From: Lactarius indigo
Taxonomy: Eukaryota; Basidiomycota; Agaricomycetes; Russulales; Russulaceae
Direction: 5' to 3'
NCBI GenBank assembly: GCA_025766275.1
Contig: JAFKAC010000164.1
Location: 1 to 64,000 of the forward strand
DNA: 64,000 nt
The translations under genes were made by a program, and so were the position numbers. The notes beneath the pieces are model-generated. The model saw nothing but the letters and a program-made list of their open reading frames with translations. It had not been told where the DNA came from and made no database searches. Below, piece after piece: positions 11,219-23,033 of the stretch (position 1 is the first letter of the stretch; each line of letters opens with the position of its first letter).

Positions 11219-13005
11219 GTGGCTAGCATCAAACTCGATCTCTTACCCGACGACCAGTGGACTGAGGTATTCCGCCGCTGGCAAGACGACTTACCGACAC
11301 ACGTACTTGGGTGTGCCTATTGGAACTCATCACACGTTGACAGACGCGGAGGCTATCGAGCCCTCCTTAACGGCCGAATCTATAACCTCGACTTCATAAA
11401 CCATCGGTGGCACGTCCTTGAAAAACGTGGAACCGAGTTCTTCACTAAAACATCCCTCGCTATCCCTCGTAACAACGACGTTGGCCTTGGCTGGTGGAAC
11501 CCAGACGACGACGAGAACCCGAACGGTATCACCTTGACCACCCCTGAAACATTTCCCGAACCAACCGCACCAGTCCACGTAGACTCCCCGATTGAGGAGG
11601 ACCAACCTTATTCGTACAACAACGACACACATGCCTGTGAAACATCAGCACCAATCGGGAAACGAGCTCGCCGAAGCACTAGAAAGCGTACCCATCGACG
11701 CTCCGGACTTTTGGCACCAGATTGCAGCTGCCTCAACGCCCGTTCTCACCCGTATTCCCACCTCTTCTTACCGTCACAGCACCACCCGTAATCATCCCAT
11801 CAACACCCGCCATGTCTTCAGGATCCGCAGCCAACGCCTCTTCGGGAGGGAAGCTCAGCGGCAATACCCTCCGCCATATTTGATGGCTCCCGCGATAGTC
11901 GAAGAAGTTCCTAAGGGAATTCGACCTGTATCGTGTATGAACGAAGATTCATCGATCATCCGATCATCCTTATCAACGCGTGTTCCTCGCGCTCTCCTTC
12001 ATTCGCGGACACAAATGTTGACGACTGGGTTGATACCCAACTAGAGGGATCTACGCACGAAAGTCAACGTCACTACTGCAGCAAGCAGCCATCCCTAAAA
12101 CAGAAGAGTCGTTGTGGAACGACTTGTCACCAGCTTTAAATCAGCATACACCAACGTCACAGAAAAGCAGGATGCTTACCAGCTCCTAAAAGCGCTCCAG
12201 ATGAAGGGAGCCGACCTTGACACATATACAGAGCCACCTTTCAGAACCTCGCCGCGAAGGCAGGTTACGCTCTTGACGCCGCAGCCACAGTCGACCTCTA
12301 TTTGGGAGGAACTGCCACGGGCCTCTTATCAGCCATCTTGAAACGCGGACACTGTGCCGGAAACGTTCACGCAGTGGGTCGAATCGGCGCAGAAGGCAAC
12401 AACGAAAATACCGCGATGCTTCGCGCTCGTTAGCCTCCATGACGGAGGCAAGAAGGATCGGAGGAAAGACTGACAAGAGTGGTCTCAGTTATTCAACTCG
12501 AGTGGCAACCAAAGGGGGGGACGACCCGTACCAGCAATCAGACCAGTCAGCAGAACCATAACTCCGACCCGCGATCCCGATGCAATGGATGTTGATTGCG
12601 CTCGCATCGCGCTGACCGACGAAGAAATGCAGCGCTGCCGATCAGAAGGCCGTTGCTTCCGATGCTTCGGGAAAGGACAATCTATCCCGCGACTGCCCGA
12701 AGCGATCGTCTGGCCAAACCAATGGAGGAACCACCACGATTCGTCAAACGACAACCGTCGCGGAAATACGACTTCCGCATCGTATCGCCGAGGTCGAACC
12801 AACCCACGGCACCAGTAAACGACCATCCCCAGCCCCCGCTGCACCAACTCCACAGAAAAAGAACGGCGACAGCTTTGTCACCCAAGGTCCGCGCCATGGA
12901 AAAACGACGAGAAAGAGGCCATTCTTGATGCCCTCTCACGGACGAGGATTTTTAGCCAGCTCGGATCCCACGGCCTGGGTTCGAGCCTTCCAAGTAGACA
13001 GCATG
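11219..13005 (+). pseudogene. gag: Gyp-H gag
   Basis: It opens MASIKLDLLPDDQWTEVFRR and reads for 190 codons. It is collinear with Gyp-D Gag (MASISVTFESDNDWTPV): both have QDDLP, an FIN.RWHVL or FIN.NWYIL block, and GLGWWN followed by an acidic run. After about 11700 the frame shifts repeatedly (11592-12044, 12114-12341). A degraded zinc knuckle, RCFRCFGKGQSIPRLP, sits near 12645-12700. Gag would form the particle and bind RNA, but this copy cannot produce a complete Gag. Confidence 0.75.
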
Positions 13006-16000
13006 TACGTATGCCGACAGAATAGCCTGCAAATATCAGTCACCTTCCAATCTACTTGCGAAATGGCCGAAAATCGCGCTTGTTGACAGTGGCGCAACCC
13101 GAAAATTTTCATCCATTCCCGAGTCGCTCAACGACTAAAACTCCCTACATGACGACTTACCCACGCCTCGAACGATTCGGAACGTCGATGGCACCGAGAA
13201 TCGAGCAGGACGAATCGACAAATATATCGCATTGAAGGTACAGCTTGGAAATCGACACGCGACTCAGCGTTTCTACATTACCGACCTAGGGAACGATGAC
13301 ATCCTGTTAGGGTACCCATGGCTTCAGCAATTCGAACCAACAATCGACTGGAAACAAGGAATACTCACCCCAGAACCCCTCCACCTCTCTACCCTCCTCG
13401 TACCCATAACGCGTCGATCCACCATGATCCAAGTCGAAGCCCCGACAGGGAGACGCATTCGTGGTCCAAGACGACTCCTGCAGCCCAGAAACAAACCCGA
13501 TCGACGATCAGGCGCAGAGAACGAACCCTGCAGCAGGAAAGAGTCAACACCAGACGCTATCCCCCTACTTGGTCGTAAGGGCGGCCGCTTTTAACGAATG
13601 GCGGTCGCTGGTAGATGCCATCGACCCCTGGGAAGCTGGAGACGAGTTACACATCAGAATACCAGGAAGAGAAGGCGATCCGAGGATGCGGAACATCGCC
13701 CAACAGTGGGCTATAGAGGCGAATAAGACAAGGCAAAGTTAACCGAGGATTCGATCCCCAGCCGAATATCGCCGCCATATCAAAGTATTTTCCGAAGCAG
13801 AATCTCAACGCTTCCCACCATCACGTGACCTGGGACCACACAATCGAACTCGCCCCAGACGCGCCGTGCCAACTCTTGATTGTAAAGTGTATCTCCCTTA
13901 ACTAGGGATGAACACGGGGGCATTACGAAAGTTCTTAGATGAACACTTGGCAAAACAGTACATCCTGCCCATCGCACTCCCCTTATGCCAGTCCCTTCTT
14001 CTTCATCAAGAAGAAAGATGGAAAACTACGACCTGTCCAGGACTATCGACGCCTGAACCAATATACCATTCGCAACACGTACCCCCTTCCCCTCATTAAG
14101 ACCCTCACTGAGGGCCTCAGAGGCAGCCGCCTCTACACCAAATTCGACATCAGGTGGGGATATAATAACGTGCGGATCAAGGAAGGCGATGAATGGAAAG
14201 CAGCCTTTAAAACAGAGGAAGGACTGTTCGAACCTGCGCGTTATGTTCTTTGGCTAACCAATTCACCCTCGACCTTCCCAAGCCATGATGGACACCATCC
14301 TGCGTACCCAGCTAAAGGCAGAGAGCCGCCGATATGTCTTCGATTACTATGGACGACATTCTTATTGCTACCCCAGATGACCTCTCCCTCCACCGCGCCA
14401 TTGTCCATGAAGTACTTGACATCCTGGAACGTGAGAGCCTCTTCCTCAAACCAGAAAAGTGCACCTTTGAAGCACGACGAGTGGAGTATCTGGGGCTCAT
14501 CCTTGAAGGCGACAAAATCGAAGCTGACCCTACAAAACTTGCTGGACTCAGAGACTGGCCTCGCACCCTTAAAACAGTTAAACAAGTACGCAGTACCCTA
14601 GGCGTCTTTGGATACCAGCGACCCTTCATCCCAGGCTTCGCCAACATTGCTCGCCCACTTACTAATCTCCTAAAAAAGGACTGCCCTTTTATCTGGACAC
14701 CTGAATGCACGGCCGCCATTGATAAACTCGTTACCATCCTCACCAGCACTCCAGTTCTCTGGCAACCCGACCTGAGCGCCCCCTTTGAGGTTGAAGTTGA
14801 TGCTTCTGCCTTTGCCACTGGTGGCATCCTATATCAGCGTGACACCAACCATAAACTCCGCCCAGTCGCCTATCACTCCAAACATTCAATGAGGCAGAGC
14901 GCAACTACGATATCCATGACCGAGAACTCCTTGCAGTTATCACTGCCCTTAAGGAGTGGCGACACTTCCTCCTCAGCTCCCCACATCCTGTCACTATCTA
15001 TACCGATCACGCGAACCTCCAGTACTACAAACAACCCCACAAGATCAACCGGCAGCGTTGCCCGCTACATCCCCTTGCTTGGGGAATACAATCTCAAACT
15101 CGTCCACAAGCCAGGTGCCACTAACCGTGCTGATGCTCTCTCTCGACGACCTGACCATGATAATGGTTCCGCTGATAACCAAGACGTCACTGTTCTCCCC
15201 GCACAACTGTTCACCCGCGCTACTCAGCTCCCCTCCCTTGAGCGGGATGTTCGCACCCTTCAATTGTCACACATCCCCACGATTCTGTGCTGGAAAGCCA
15301 CTTACGGTCTTTCCTTTTCTGACGATTCCTGGCGGCATGACGGCCGCCTCGTGGTCGTGGAAGACCCCGGTCTCAGGAGGGGGGTAATTTCCCTCTATCA
15401 CGGACTCCCCTAGTGCTGGTCACCCAGGAATTGCCAATACACACGCCCTTATTACACGCGACTATTGGTGGCCAGGAATGCGAAACACCATTATAGCATT
15501 ATGTCAAAGGATGCGCTGCCTGTCAGGCAAATAAAGTTGTCTCCCACCGACCTCGACCCGCACCTTTCCCCATCACCACCAATCCTGTGGCGCGACCATT
15601 CGAAACAGTGACAATGGACTTCATTACCAAACTCCCCCTCTCCCATGGATTCGACTCCATTTTAACAATCACCGATCACGATTGTACCAAGGGAACATTG
15701 TTATCCCCTGTAAAGAGTCGATCGATGGACCAGGAGTGGCCGCGCTTTATCACCAACATGTCTACCCCCACTTTGGACTACCAACTCGTGTTATCACTGA
15801 TAGGGACCCCCCGCTTTGCCTCCACCTTCTCCCGGCAGCTATGCAAGTCCCTGGGAATCACACAAAATATTTCAACTGCATATCACCCGCAGACAGATGG
15901 GCAATCGGAGGCGATCCAATCAGTGGTTGGAACAATACCTGCGCTTCTTCTGCAACGGACGACAGACAGATTGGGTAGACTGGCTCCCCTCAGCCCAGTT

Positions 16001-16600
16001 TGCACACAACAGCTGGCCAAACGCCACTACGCGCCGCACCCCATTCGAACTCCTCATGGGGCATACCCCTCGTACCCCGGGCAGCCACCTAGCCAACCAG
16101 GTTTCTCCATCTGTCAGTGAGCGCCTCGCTGCAGTTGCAGATTTACGCGCCCTGGCACAACAAGGTATCAAAGCAGCTCAGGAGGGTGACGGCCAAAATC
16201 CCTGCCTCCTTCGTCCCCTACAAAGAAGGCGACCTTGTCTGGTTAGAAGCAAAGAACCTTACCACATCACACCCTACCGCTAAACTGGCGCCTAAACGCT
16301 ATGGCCCATTCCCTATTACCAAAGTCATCTCCCACGTTGTCTATCAGCTGGCGCTTCCGACGACATGGAAGATCCATAATGTCTTCCACGCATCCCTTCT
16401 ACTCCCTTACCACGAAACCAGGGAGCATGGCCCAAACTTCTCGCGGCCAGCCCCTGATCTTATCGATGGGGTAGAGGAATATGAAGTCGAAGAAATTCGT
16501 AACTCGCGGAGACGACGCCACCAACTCCAGTACCTCGTTAAGTGGAAAGGGTACCCTGACACAGATAATACTTGGGAACCCCCACGGTAATGTCCACGCC
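13006..16600 (+). pseudogene. pol: Gyp-H pol: protease, RT, RNase H, integrase, chromodomain
   Basis: The protease motif LVDSGATRKF (about 13078-13107) is followed by GYPWLQQFEPTIDWK near 13310. RT has FFFIKKKDGKLRPVQDYRRL from about 13990 and WGYNNVRIKEGDEWKAAFK, then a frame change. The catalytic box reads TMDDILIATP at about 14340, so the usual YMDD tyrosine is lost. RNase H starts near 14780 (EVDASAFATGG). Integrase shows FITKLPLSHGFDSILTITDH (about 15620), scrambled DRDP and HPQTDGQSE motifs (15800-15910), and HNVFHASLL-like text near 16380. The chromodomain (LVKWKGYPDTDNTWEPP) ends near 16590. At least six frame changes rule out function. Confidence 0.88.
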
Positions 16601-16688
16601 CCTGACCTCATCCAGGCTTTCCACGGACATGCATCCGAACGCCATTCGACTTGGTGACATGGAAGTCACCCCTTAGATTGGGGGGTAA

Positions 16689-17151
16689 TGTCATGAACAC
16701 CCCATATTTTTTCCTCTCTTCTTCTTCCCTTCCATTTGCCCCTTCGATTCGTTGCTTCGCAGGCATCTGCTTTACTGGCACTTGCCTCACTTCCTTGCTT
16801 TGCTGGCATCCGCTTTGCTGGCATCGACCTTGCTGGCATTGTACTGCCTCGCTGGCACTCCTGGACATTAGCTATATAAACCCGTAGTACACCCTGTATT
16901 TCCTTAGCTTTGGCTTCTGTCAATCTACTGTCTTGTCCCTCAGTACCATCCTCTCTTCTCTATCACAGCCCTCTTCTCTATAGCCTAGCTCTTGTGCTTG
17001 AACAAGAGGACCTTTGCCACTGTCCAGTTGACAGCGGTAATTGTATCAGAACTTAGGAGCCCATCCACTCAGTGGGGGTCTCAACTCTGAGTCCTTTGCC
17101 TTAGGCAGGATCAGTTACAGAACGAACGCACGCCCCGGCAGTGGCGTGACA
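16689..17151 (+). repeat. Gyp-H 3' LTR
   Basis: 463 bp, preceded by the polypurine tract GATTGGGGGGTAA. It differs from the 5' LTR by a few substitutions and single-base indels. Confidence 0.92.
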
Positions 17152-17233
17152 TGCTGCTTCAAGCACTCTCTGCATATCTCACCACAGTCACCTTTGCCAC
17201 TGTGAGTATGCTCTCTATTTGTGCTGTTCATCA

Positions 17234-18190
17234 GAAAACTGGCAACAAGAATGATGTAGGACAACCAGGGAGGTGGTCCCGGAAGGTGACAAAATGCCTG
17301 AAAAGATACGAAAGCAACTGGACGGGCAGTAACACTGAAAACAACAATGATGGGAGAAACCGAACCAGTGGCAATAATGACTGCGTTGTTCGATCTGTTG
17401 ACATCCGAAAACATGGAAAACAGCCAGGATGGGCCCAGGACGACCACCAGGAGGCACCACGGGGATATGTACACCTCAAAACGGAAGAAATGGATGCCCC
17501 AGAACGAATGGCATCGACCCCTGCACTTCGGGTACACGGAAGTTGCCATGTACCTCCTCAGCCAATGAGGAGGTCAAACGAGTCCCCAGCAAAACCACAT
17601 ACCCAATTCCCAACACCATACCAGCGGAAAGATTGGTGCTGAGCAGGAACAAACCACCACAGAATCTATAACCTACAAAAGTAGGACGTTAGGCGATGGA
17701 TGTGTTCCCCGTTCCCTGCGACACACTGAGGGAACGAAAATCGACGAGAACGATCATCTAACGACCCGACAAATGCAGGAGAACGATACCAGCACGCCCT
17801 GGTCCAAGAATCGACCCCAGAACACCCTAGAACCACTAGAACAACCGAGTAGGACCGCAAAATGAGCACCAATGGACAGCATGACATTGCAACCGCACAG
17901 GACAAGTGATACGAAGCACGGAACACTCCATAAAGAACCAGCCTGGATCAACCACGTGGATCAAGGTGATCAGGTGCCGAACGACTCTAAACTCAACGCA
18001 TCCTGTTTACACCATATGCTGAATACAATTGACTGCCCACAAAGCCTGCCAGAACACTCGCGATTGCATCCTCTACACCCTGAACTAACTACAACAGTCT
18101 GCGCCATCCCTGGCACGCTTCCACTGGCCCTGATAGATGAACCAATCTGCTGTGTTGCTGTGGAAGGCAACAACTTTGGGGAGGGGTAAT
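17234..18190 (+). other. Right part of element F interior, no recognised gene
   Basis: This resumes element F after the solo LTR. Open frames at 17234-17642 and 17872-18189 are Asn/Thr/Pro/His-rich and show no recognisable domain. The end carries the purine tract described under element F. I see no RNA gene here. Confidence 0.35.
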
Positions 18191-19235
18191 CACCTCACCC
18201 CACTTCACCTCACCCCACTTCGTTTTCCACCCCTTGCCTTCCCAAAACGACCTTCTAGATCAAAAACACCCCTTGACTGAATCACCAGTGCTTCAAAATC
18301 AATGCACAAGACAAACGGAACGCCCAGAACTTGCCTCACCATGTCTTGACTACAGTTTAGATGAACCTGCTGCACCGACTTCCCTAGATGATGCCTGCCC
18401 AAGCAAGGACACTACAAAGACCTGTATACCAAGGCAGCCGGAATTGTCACTCGAAAACAACCTTGGACGACCCAAGACAACAATCTCTGATCAGACTCAG
18501 TCCAGAAGCATCTCCGCACCAGTCAATACCTATGAAGTCTGAGAACAGCCAAGTGAGATGAACAAAATAGGAACGACACCCATCCACAATGGCTTGCCAG
18601 ATCACAATGTCCAGATCCCGTTGCCCAGGTGCTCTGGCCACGTCAGAGACATGGGGGTAACATGCATGGGACATTCAGCTTTGGGACACACTTCTGACCA
18701 CCCTAACGAAGCCCTAACAAGAAGATCGATGGCCAGCACACCAATGTGGGAAATGCGAAGCAACAACAATGCCAACACATCAACTGCCAGCATCAGCACC
18801 ACCTTTGGCGACTTCTCTCTTACGCCTAGCCCACGAATAAGAGGAACCCGACCCATGACCCCTTATACCAATGGGATAAAAACAGTTCATCTCACAGAAA
18901 TGACCAGCAGCACACCAGACCTCCAACCTCTCTATCCTTGTCACTCCACTATGAACTACGCTGCACCTACCTACTCCCAGACTCTTGCTGGACTAGCTGA
19001 CCAGAGCCCCTTGCACTCAGCCATTGAATGCCTAGCTACCACCACAATTGCAGTTATTGATGCTGCTATCGACTGCTCCCCTCCTATCCCCACTGCAATC
19101 AATGTGCAGCACCCAGAAGAACCGGCCTTCATCAGGTGGACCACAGGGATTGTGATCAGGTCCTGGATTAGAACCCCTATCCTCTTAACTGCCCTCACCT
19201 ACATCAGCATGATCAAATCAGCTAGAAACACCTAG
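18191..19235 (+). other. Unrecognised sequence with two open frames
   Basis: It begins with a short direct repeat of CACCTCACCCCACTT (18191-18225). Open frames at 18234-18542 (102 residues) and 18558-19235 (225 residues, Ser/Thr/Pro-rich) follow with no recognised motif. The base and codon style resembles the interior of element F, so this may be an extension of F rather than a host gene. Confidence 0.25.
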
Positions 19236-19490
19236 TGTGACTAGTGTGACTGGCAGGACTAGTGCTAGTCACATTCTAGTCCTGCTAGCACTGCCAGTCT
19301 TATGGTTGGAATTCTAGATGCCATCCTAGTTGATCTAGTCACACCAGTAGAATAACCTAGTGCTAGGGCAGATCTAGTAACAGTGTTCAACTCCTATTGA
19401 ATTCTATTATTTCTCATAAGTCTACTAGTAACCCTAGTAATAGTGTTTGAAATTCTACCATTTTCTAGTAACTCTAGGGTAACTCTAGGT
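19222..19490. repeat. CTAG-dense stretch
   Basis: About 17 CTAG tetranucleotides occur in roughly 270 bp, many as ACTAGT, CCTAGT or TCTAGT. About one would be expected in random sequence of this composition. The motifs are irregularly spaced, so this is not a simple tandem repeat. Confidence 0.6.
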
Positions 19491-19591
19491 TTACTATCAA
19501 GCAGGGAAGTCAACTTGAAGATACCACTGCCAGTGGCAGTGGGATGTTGTATTAACACTGGCACTGAAGTACAGTATTCATGTTTTACTAG

Positions 19592-19783
19592 CAAGTGGAG
19601 TTTCAGGAAGATGTTATGTTTCAAGCTACGTACCCATTCCCATCTAAAGGATGGTTTGCAGCCACGAATGGGAAGCAAGTGCGACTTGTATTTGCTTCAG
19701 TATCGAGCCCGATGGTCTGTGCGTCTGCCCGAATTACTATACGACTCCCCAAGCCTCTTACTCATGTCACAAAATATTTTTGA
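19592..19783 (+). CDS. Possible terminal exon of an unknown gene
   Basis: After a candidate acceptor (TTTTACTAG ending at 19591) a frame reads QVEFQEDVMFQATYPFPSKG and continues through NGKQVRLVFAS to the stop at 19781-19783, 64 codons. It reads more like ordinary protein than the surroundings and is followed by an AT-rich stretch. No upstream exon could be identified, and chance is a serious alternative. Confidence 0.2.
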   Translation, partial: QVEFQEDVMFQATYPFPSKGWFAATNGKQVRLVFASVSSPMVCASARITIRLPKPLTHVTKYF

Positions 19784-20052
19784 AAAACGGTTGATATTAG
19801 TATACTTGTACTTATAAAAGGTGGCTCAAAAGGAGCCCAAAAGTTGTAACAGAAAAATCCATTCTATTGACTCGTCTATCCTGCGTACCTCCACACAAAA
19901 ACATTGTCACTCGTATTGACTCTCAACTCAAATCCCTTGCGGTCACCTGCACGTGACCGCCCCTATCTTTTTGGCTTCGTCCGTAACCTTTACCAAGCAC
20001 TTCAAAGCCTGTCTTCACTTGTATTTAGGATAGTGTATGAAGACCAAGATAC
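19784..20052. other. Intergenic, with an alpha-LTR-like remnant
   Basis: No gene seen. From about 19990 the sequence (CACTTCAAAGCCTGTCTTC, GTATTTAGGAT, GAAGACCAAGATAC) resembles the central part of an alpha LTR in plus orientation, and is cut off by the LTR of Gyp-I at 20053. Confidence 0.4.
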
Positions 20053-20074
20053 TGTTGCAGTATGGACTTCCAGT

Positions 20075-20637
20075 TGATGAACAGTACACATAAAGACCAT
20101 ACTCATAGTGGACAAGAGGACTGTGGTGAGATATGGAAGGTGACTGGAAGCAGAGGTGTACAGGGTGAGTTGCAGTGGAAGCAGGGAAGTCTGGCACACA
20201 GAGCAGTGAGAACTGATGTGAACCAGGGTGTACAGGCAGTCTACTTATACTGTACAGAGGTGTGACACTAGTACAAGGGAAGTAACTACAGGTCACAGAG
20301 TACAAGGGACACATTGTTCTACAACAGGACAAGGGAGTGTGCATATGGAGAACAAGGCATATAGAACAAAAGGGAGTCTAGACAAGTATGATATCATAGT
20401 GACATCACAATAAGGATAATGCTAAAAGGAGAACAAAGGATGAAGTACAATGAAGAGTCTGGAGTAGTCTACACAATGTCATTGTACAGTGATGTCATAC
20501 ATGATGCAATGATAAGTGTTAGATTGTACAGATCAAATCTATGTAATCTACAAGTCCAATTAATCTAATCTAAAGCAGTCCATGCTGCAAGTCTGGTCCA
20601 TATGAGCCACTAAGTGTGCATGGGTCACTTATCAACA
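20075..20637 (-). repeat. Solo epsilon LTR, TSD CCAGT
   Basis: TGATGAACAG...TATCAACA, 563 bp, flanked by CCAGT at 20070-20074 and 20638-20642. It is homologous to the copia LTRs at 55827 and 61556. Confidence 0.9.
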
Positions 20638-20667
20638 CCAGTATGACTCATAACCAGATATGACTAT

Positions 20668-21105
20668 TGTAATGCCGTCACAGCATTAGCTCGACTTGAG
20701 CTTGATAATTAAGGCGACTTGACTTAGCTAAACACGTTCCTGTTGAACGTATGGCTTGAAGGCGATCCTAGATGCGTGCAAGCACTAGGCAAGTATGTCC
20801 TCTTGAACTGACTGAAAGGTGTTGACAAAGACAGAGAGAAAGTGACAATTGAAGAAGACCAAGATGGTGTATCTTGGTCTGCTGTAGCCACCTTAAATAC
20901 ACATTGAGCAGGCTTTCAAGCACTGCTATGAGTCACCATATGTAGCATACAACATATCGTGTAAGTACCACAATCCTAATACTACTACTACCTGTACTAG
21001 GATCAAGTCATAACCGTATCGCCTACCTCCTATTGTAAACCCCGAGTCCATGACTAATCTACCTTACAGCCGTAGTCACAACCGGTACAGTAAGGAATCA
21101 TAACA
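20668..21105 (-). repeat. Gyp-B 3' LTR (alpha)
   Basis: 438 bp; on the plus strand TGTAATGCC...ATCATAACA. The polypurine tract lies immediately to its right (21106-21120). Confidence 0.88.
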
Positions 21106-22088
21106 TCACCCCCTTTTCAGCATGAGACTCCAGACTCACCGGAAGTCCTGTGCTGGCCACGTGGCTTGCTCATCGCTAATCCTCTCAAAAATGTTGGCCC
21201 TCTCCAGTCGGTAGATGCAGTCCTTCTTATCATCCTTCGCCGCCAGCCGCATTGCCTGAAGCTGACAAATATGGGCAGTGAGCCACTCTTCCTCGTAGGC
21301 AGCCGTGCGGTAACGTGTGTTATGATCCAACGCTTCCGACCTCTATCACAGTATGTCTCCACCCTGCCTTTCCCCTTCTGTACTATACCTTGTTACCAAA
21401 GGAGCTACTGTTACTAGTGGCGCTGTTTCTTTGATCTGAACTTCTGCTTGCTCCGTTTAGTCTCTTTGATATTGTGTGGACTTGTGTTCATGTTGTTTGG
21501 AACCCTGTCCTATATAAACCTGTACTATAGACCATAGGAAGCCAGACTTGGCTTCATTTGCAATCTAGCAACCTTGCCTCCGTACTTTGGTGTGACCTCG
21601 TCTCATTCCCCTCTTCTTGTGCATCCCCTACCTCAGTCCCTAACCAGGACACTTTGAAGTCTTTGCAGTTGAACTATATCAACGCGTCACACCTGTTATA
21701 CTCTGTGCACTAGCAAGATCAAGTGTAGAGAAGTGTTAGACACTTCGGACGAGGAGTCCTATATTACAGAGTAGTGCTGCACCCTGTGCCACACTTTTAC
21801 CGCTTGTACTTCATAGCAATAAGACAACAGAAGTCTTCGCTTGGTACTTGTGTGACTAGAAAACCCTTAGAACCCACGCCCCTGCTAGGGCGTAACAACG
21901 TGTCACTTTGGCTGTCAGGGATTCATCCCCGATGCGGTGAAGGGCTCAGTTGGTGATTTTGTCAGAGGTGAGGATGACAAGGTCCTCGTGGGTGATGTGG
22001 GCATGTCCCGCAGCCAACAGCATCAGATGGGCGTAGAGGGGTTGACTGTAGAGATGGGGAGAGCCAGGAATGAGTCCCAGGACGAAAG
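21106..22088 (-). pseudogene. 3' end of Gyp-B post-chromodomain extension
   Basis: Reading the minus strand from the solo beta LTR at 22089, the frame continues the extension begun at 30549-31431: joining the sides of that LTR with one copy of AAAG gives ANPFVLGLIPGSPHLYSQPL, which matches ADPLILGVIPGSPHVYGKPL of Gyp-A. It then runs through LMLLAAGHAHITHEDLV, is interrupted by the solo gamma LTR (21318-21897), and continues as TRYRTAAYEEEWLTAHICQL, LAAKDDKKDCIYRLERANIF and ERISDEQATWPAQDFR to a stop at 21136-21138. The second half is charged and probably helical. No known domain; function unknown. Confidence 0.5.
21318..21897 (+). repeat. Solo gamma LTR, TSD ACGTG
   Basis: TGTTATGATCC...GGGCGTAACA, 580 bp, flanked by ACGTG at 21313-21317 and 21898-21902. 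It is a diverged relative of the Gyp-D LTRs. Confidence 0.93.
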
Positions 22089-22248
22089 TGTTACGCTCCA
22101 CCGGCGCTAGTCCTGACTTGGACTCTGTAGGGGCGTAATCGACTTGGCGAAGATAAGTGAATGGGGACCACGTGTCAACCCAACACAAGCTGGACAGGGG
22201 CACTTATGGGCACATGCTGCAGCAAAAGAGGAAGATGAGTATCCCTTG

Positions 22249-22826
22249 TGTTATGATCCGACGCTTCGGACCTAAGCCACAGTATGTCTCCACCCTGCCT
22301 TCCCCCTTCTGTACCATACCTTGTTACCAAAGGAGCTACTGTTACTAGTGGCGCGGTTACTTTGATCCGAACTTCTGTTTGCTCCGTTTAGTCTCTTTGA
22401 TATTGTGTGGACTTGTGTTCATGTTGTTTGGAACCCTGTCCTATATAAACCTGTACCATAGACCGTAGGAAGCCAGACTTGGCTTCGTTTGCAATCTAGC
22501 AACCTTGCCTCCGTACTTTGGTGTGACCTCGCCTTATCCCTCTCTTCTTGTACATCCCCTACCTCAGTCCCTAATCAGGACACTTCGAAGTCTTTGCAGT
22601 TGAACTATATCAACGCGTTACACCTGTTATACTCTGTGCACTAGCAAGATCAAGTGTAGAGAAGTGTTAGACACTTCGGACGAGGAGTCCTACATTACAG
22701 AGTAGTGCTGCACCTTGTGCCACACTTTACCACTCGTATTTCATAGCAATAAGACAACAGAGGTCTTCGCTTGATACCTGTGTGATTCAGAACCTTTAGA
22801 ATCCACGCCCCTGCTAGGGCGTAACA
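22249..22826 (+). repeat. Gyp-D 5' LTR (gamma)
   Basis: 578 bp, TGTTATGATCC...GGGCGTAACA, followed directly by the primer-binding site. Confidence 0.95.
22442..22495 (+). promoter_or_regulatory. Gyp-D promoter: TATA box and probable transcript start
   Basis: TATATAA lies at 22442-22448. AGACTTGGCTT at 22485-22495, about 40 bp downstream, is exactly complementary to the primer-binding site. By analogy with Tf1, where the mRNA 5' end is the primer, transcription should start at or just before 22485. Confidence 0.6.
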
Positions 22827-22840
22827 TAAGCCAAGTCTAC
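22827..22840 (+). promoter_or_regulatory. Gyp-D primer-binding site (self-priming type)
   Basis: TAAGCCAAGTCTAC. AAGCCAAGTCT is the reverse complement of 22485-22495 in the LTR. Confidence 0.75.
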
Positions 22841-23033
22841 AACTTCCAACACACCAAGACACTACTGCCACACAGCAGAGTGGGCGACGATCCAAGAGGA
22901 CGCATCAGCCAACAACCAGACACTCCATAGAACCCAGAAACGACGGCATAGCTGGGCGACGGATCCTCCTTGACACAAGAGGCCGCTTCAGCCATCCCCT
23001 TACACAAACCAGCACCCAAGACAGACCACAATC

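Larger units (their letters stand above)
10725..17151 (+). mobile_element. Gyp-H: full-length chromodomain gypsy element, frameshifted
   Basis: LTRs lie at 10725-11184 and 16689-17151, with a perfect 5-bp duplication TGCTG at 10720-10724 and 17152-17156. A self-priming site follows the 5' LTR, and TTGGGGGGTAA before the 3' LTR is the polypurine tract. The internal region encodes Gag and Pol in the usual order, but the frame changes many times. The coding DNA keeps many CpG sites, unlike Gyp-A and Gyp-B, so this copy decayed mainly by insertions and deletions. By eye the LTRs differ at about nine places, several of them single-base indels. Confidence 0.92.
10539..17233 (+). repeat. Solo copia-type LTR (epsilon), internally deleted and split by Gyp-H
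   Basis: It starts TGTTGATAAG at 10539 and ends GTTCATCA at 17233, with Gyp-H inserted between 10724 and 17152. The flanking duplication GAAAA is at 10534-10538 and 17234-17238. Excluding Gyp-H it is only about 265 bp against 615-617 bp for full copies at 35331 and 55827. The missing part lies between GGACATAT and TTGCCTGAC (near 10700). Confidence 0.85.
7782..18190 (+). mobile_element. Element F: non-autonomous LTR element without recognisable pol
   Basis: A 674-bp LTR (7782-8455) is followed by a primer-binding site and by ORFs that show no RT, integrase or protease motif. The inner part is interrupted by a solo LTR (10539-17233) and resumes at 17234. A purine-rich tract GGGGAGGGGTAA near 18179-18190 looks like a polypurine tract, but no second copy of the F LTR follows it, so the right boundary is inferred. 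The primer-binding site is the same as that of Gyp-H, which suggests F may be mobilised by a Gyp-H-like element. Five bases left of the LTR are TACTA. Confidence 0.55.

Noticed and set aside
17151..17642. 163-codon frame starting at the Gyp-H LTR end
   Set aside because: Its first 27 codons come from the solo epsilon LTR; the remainder is kept only as unrecognised element F interior.
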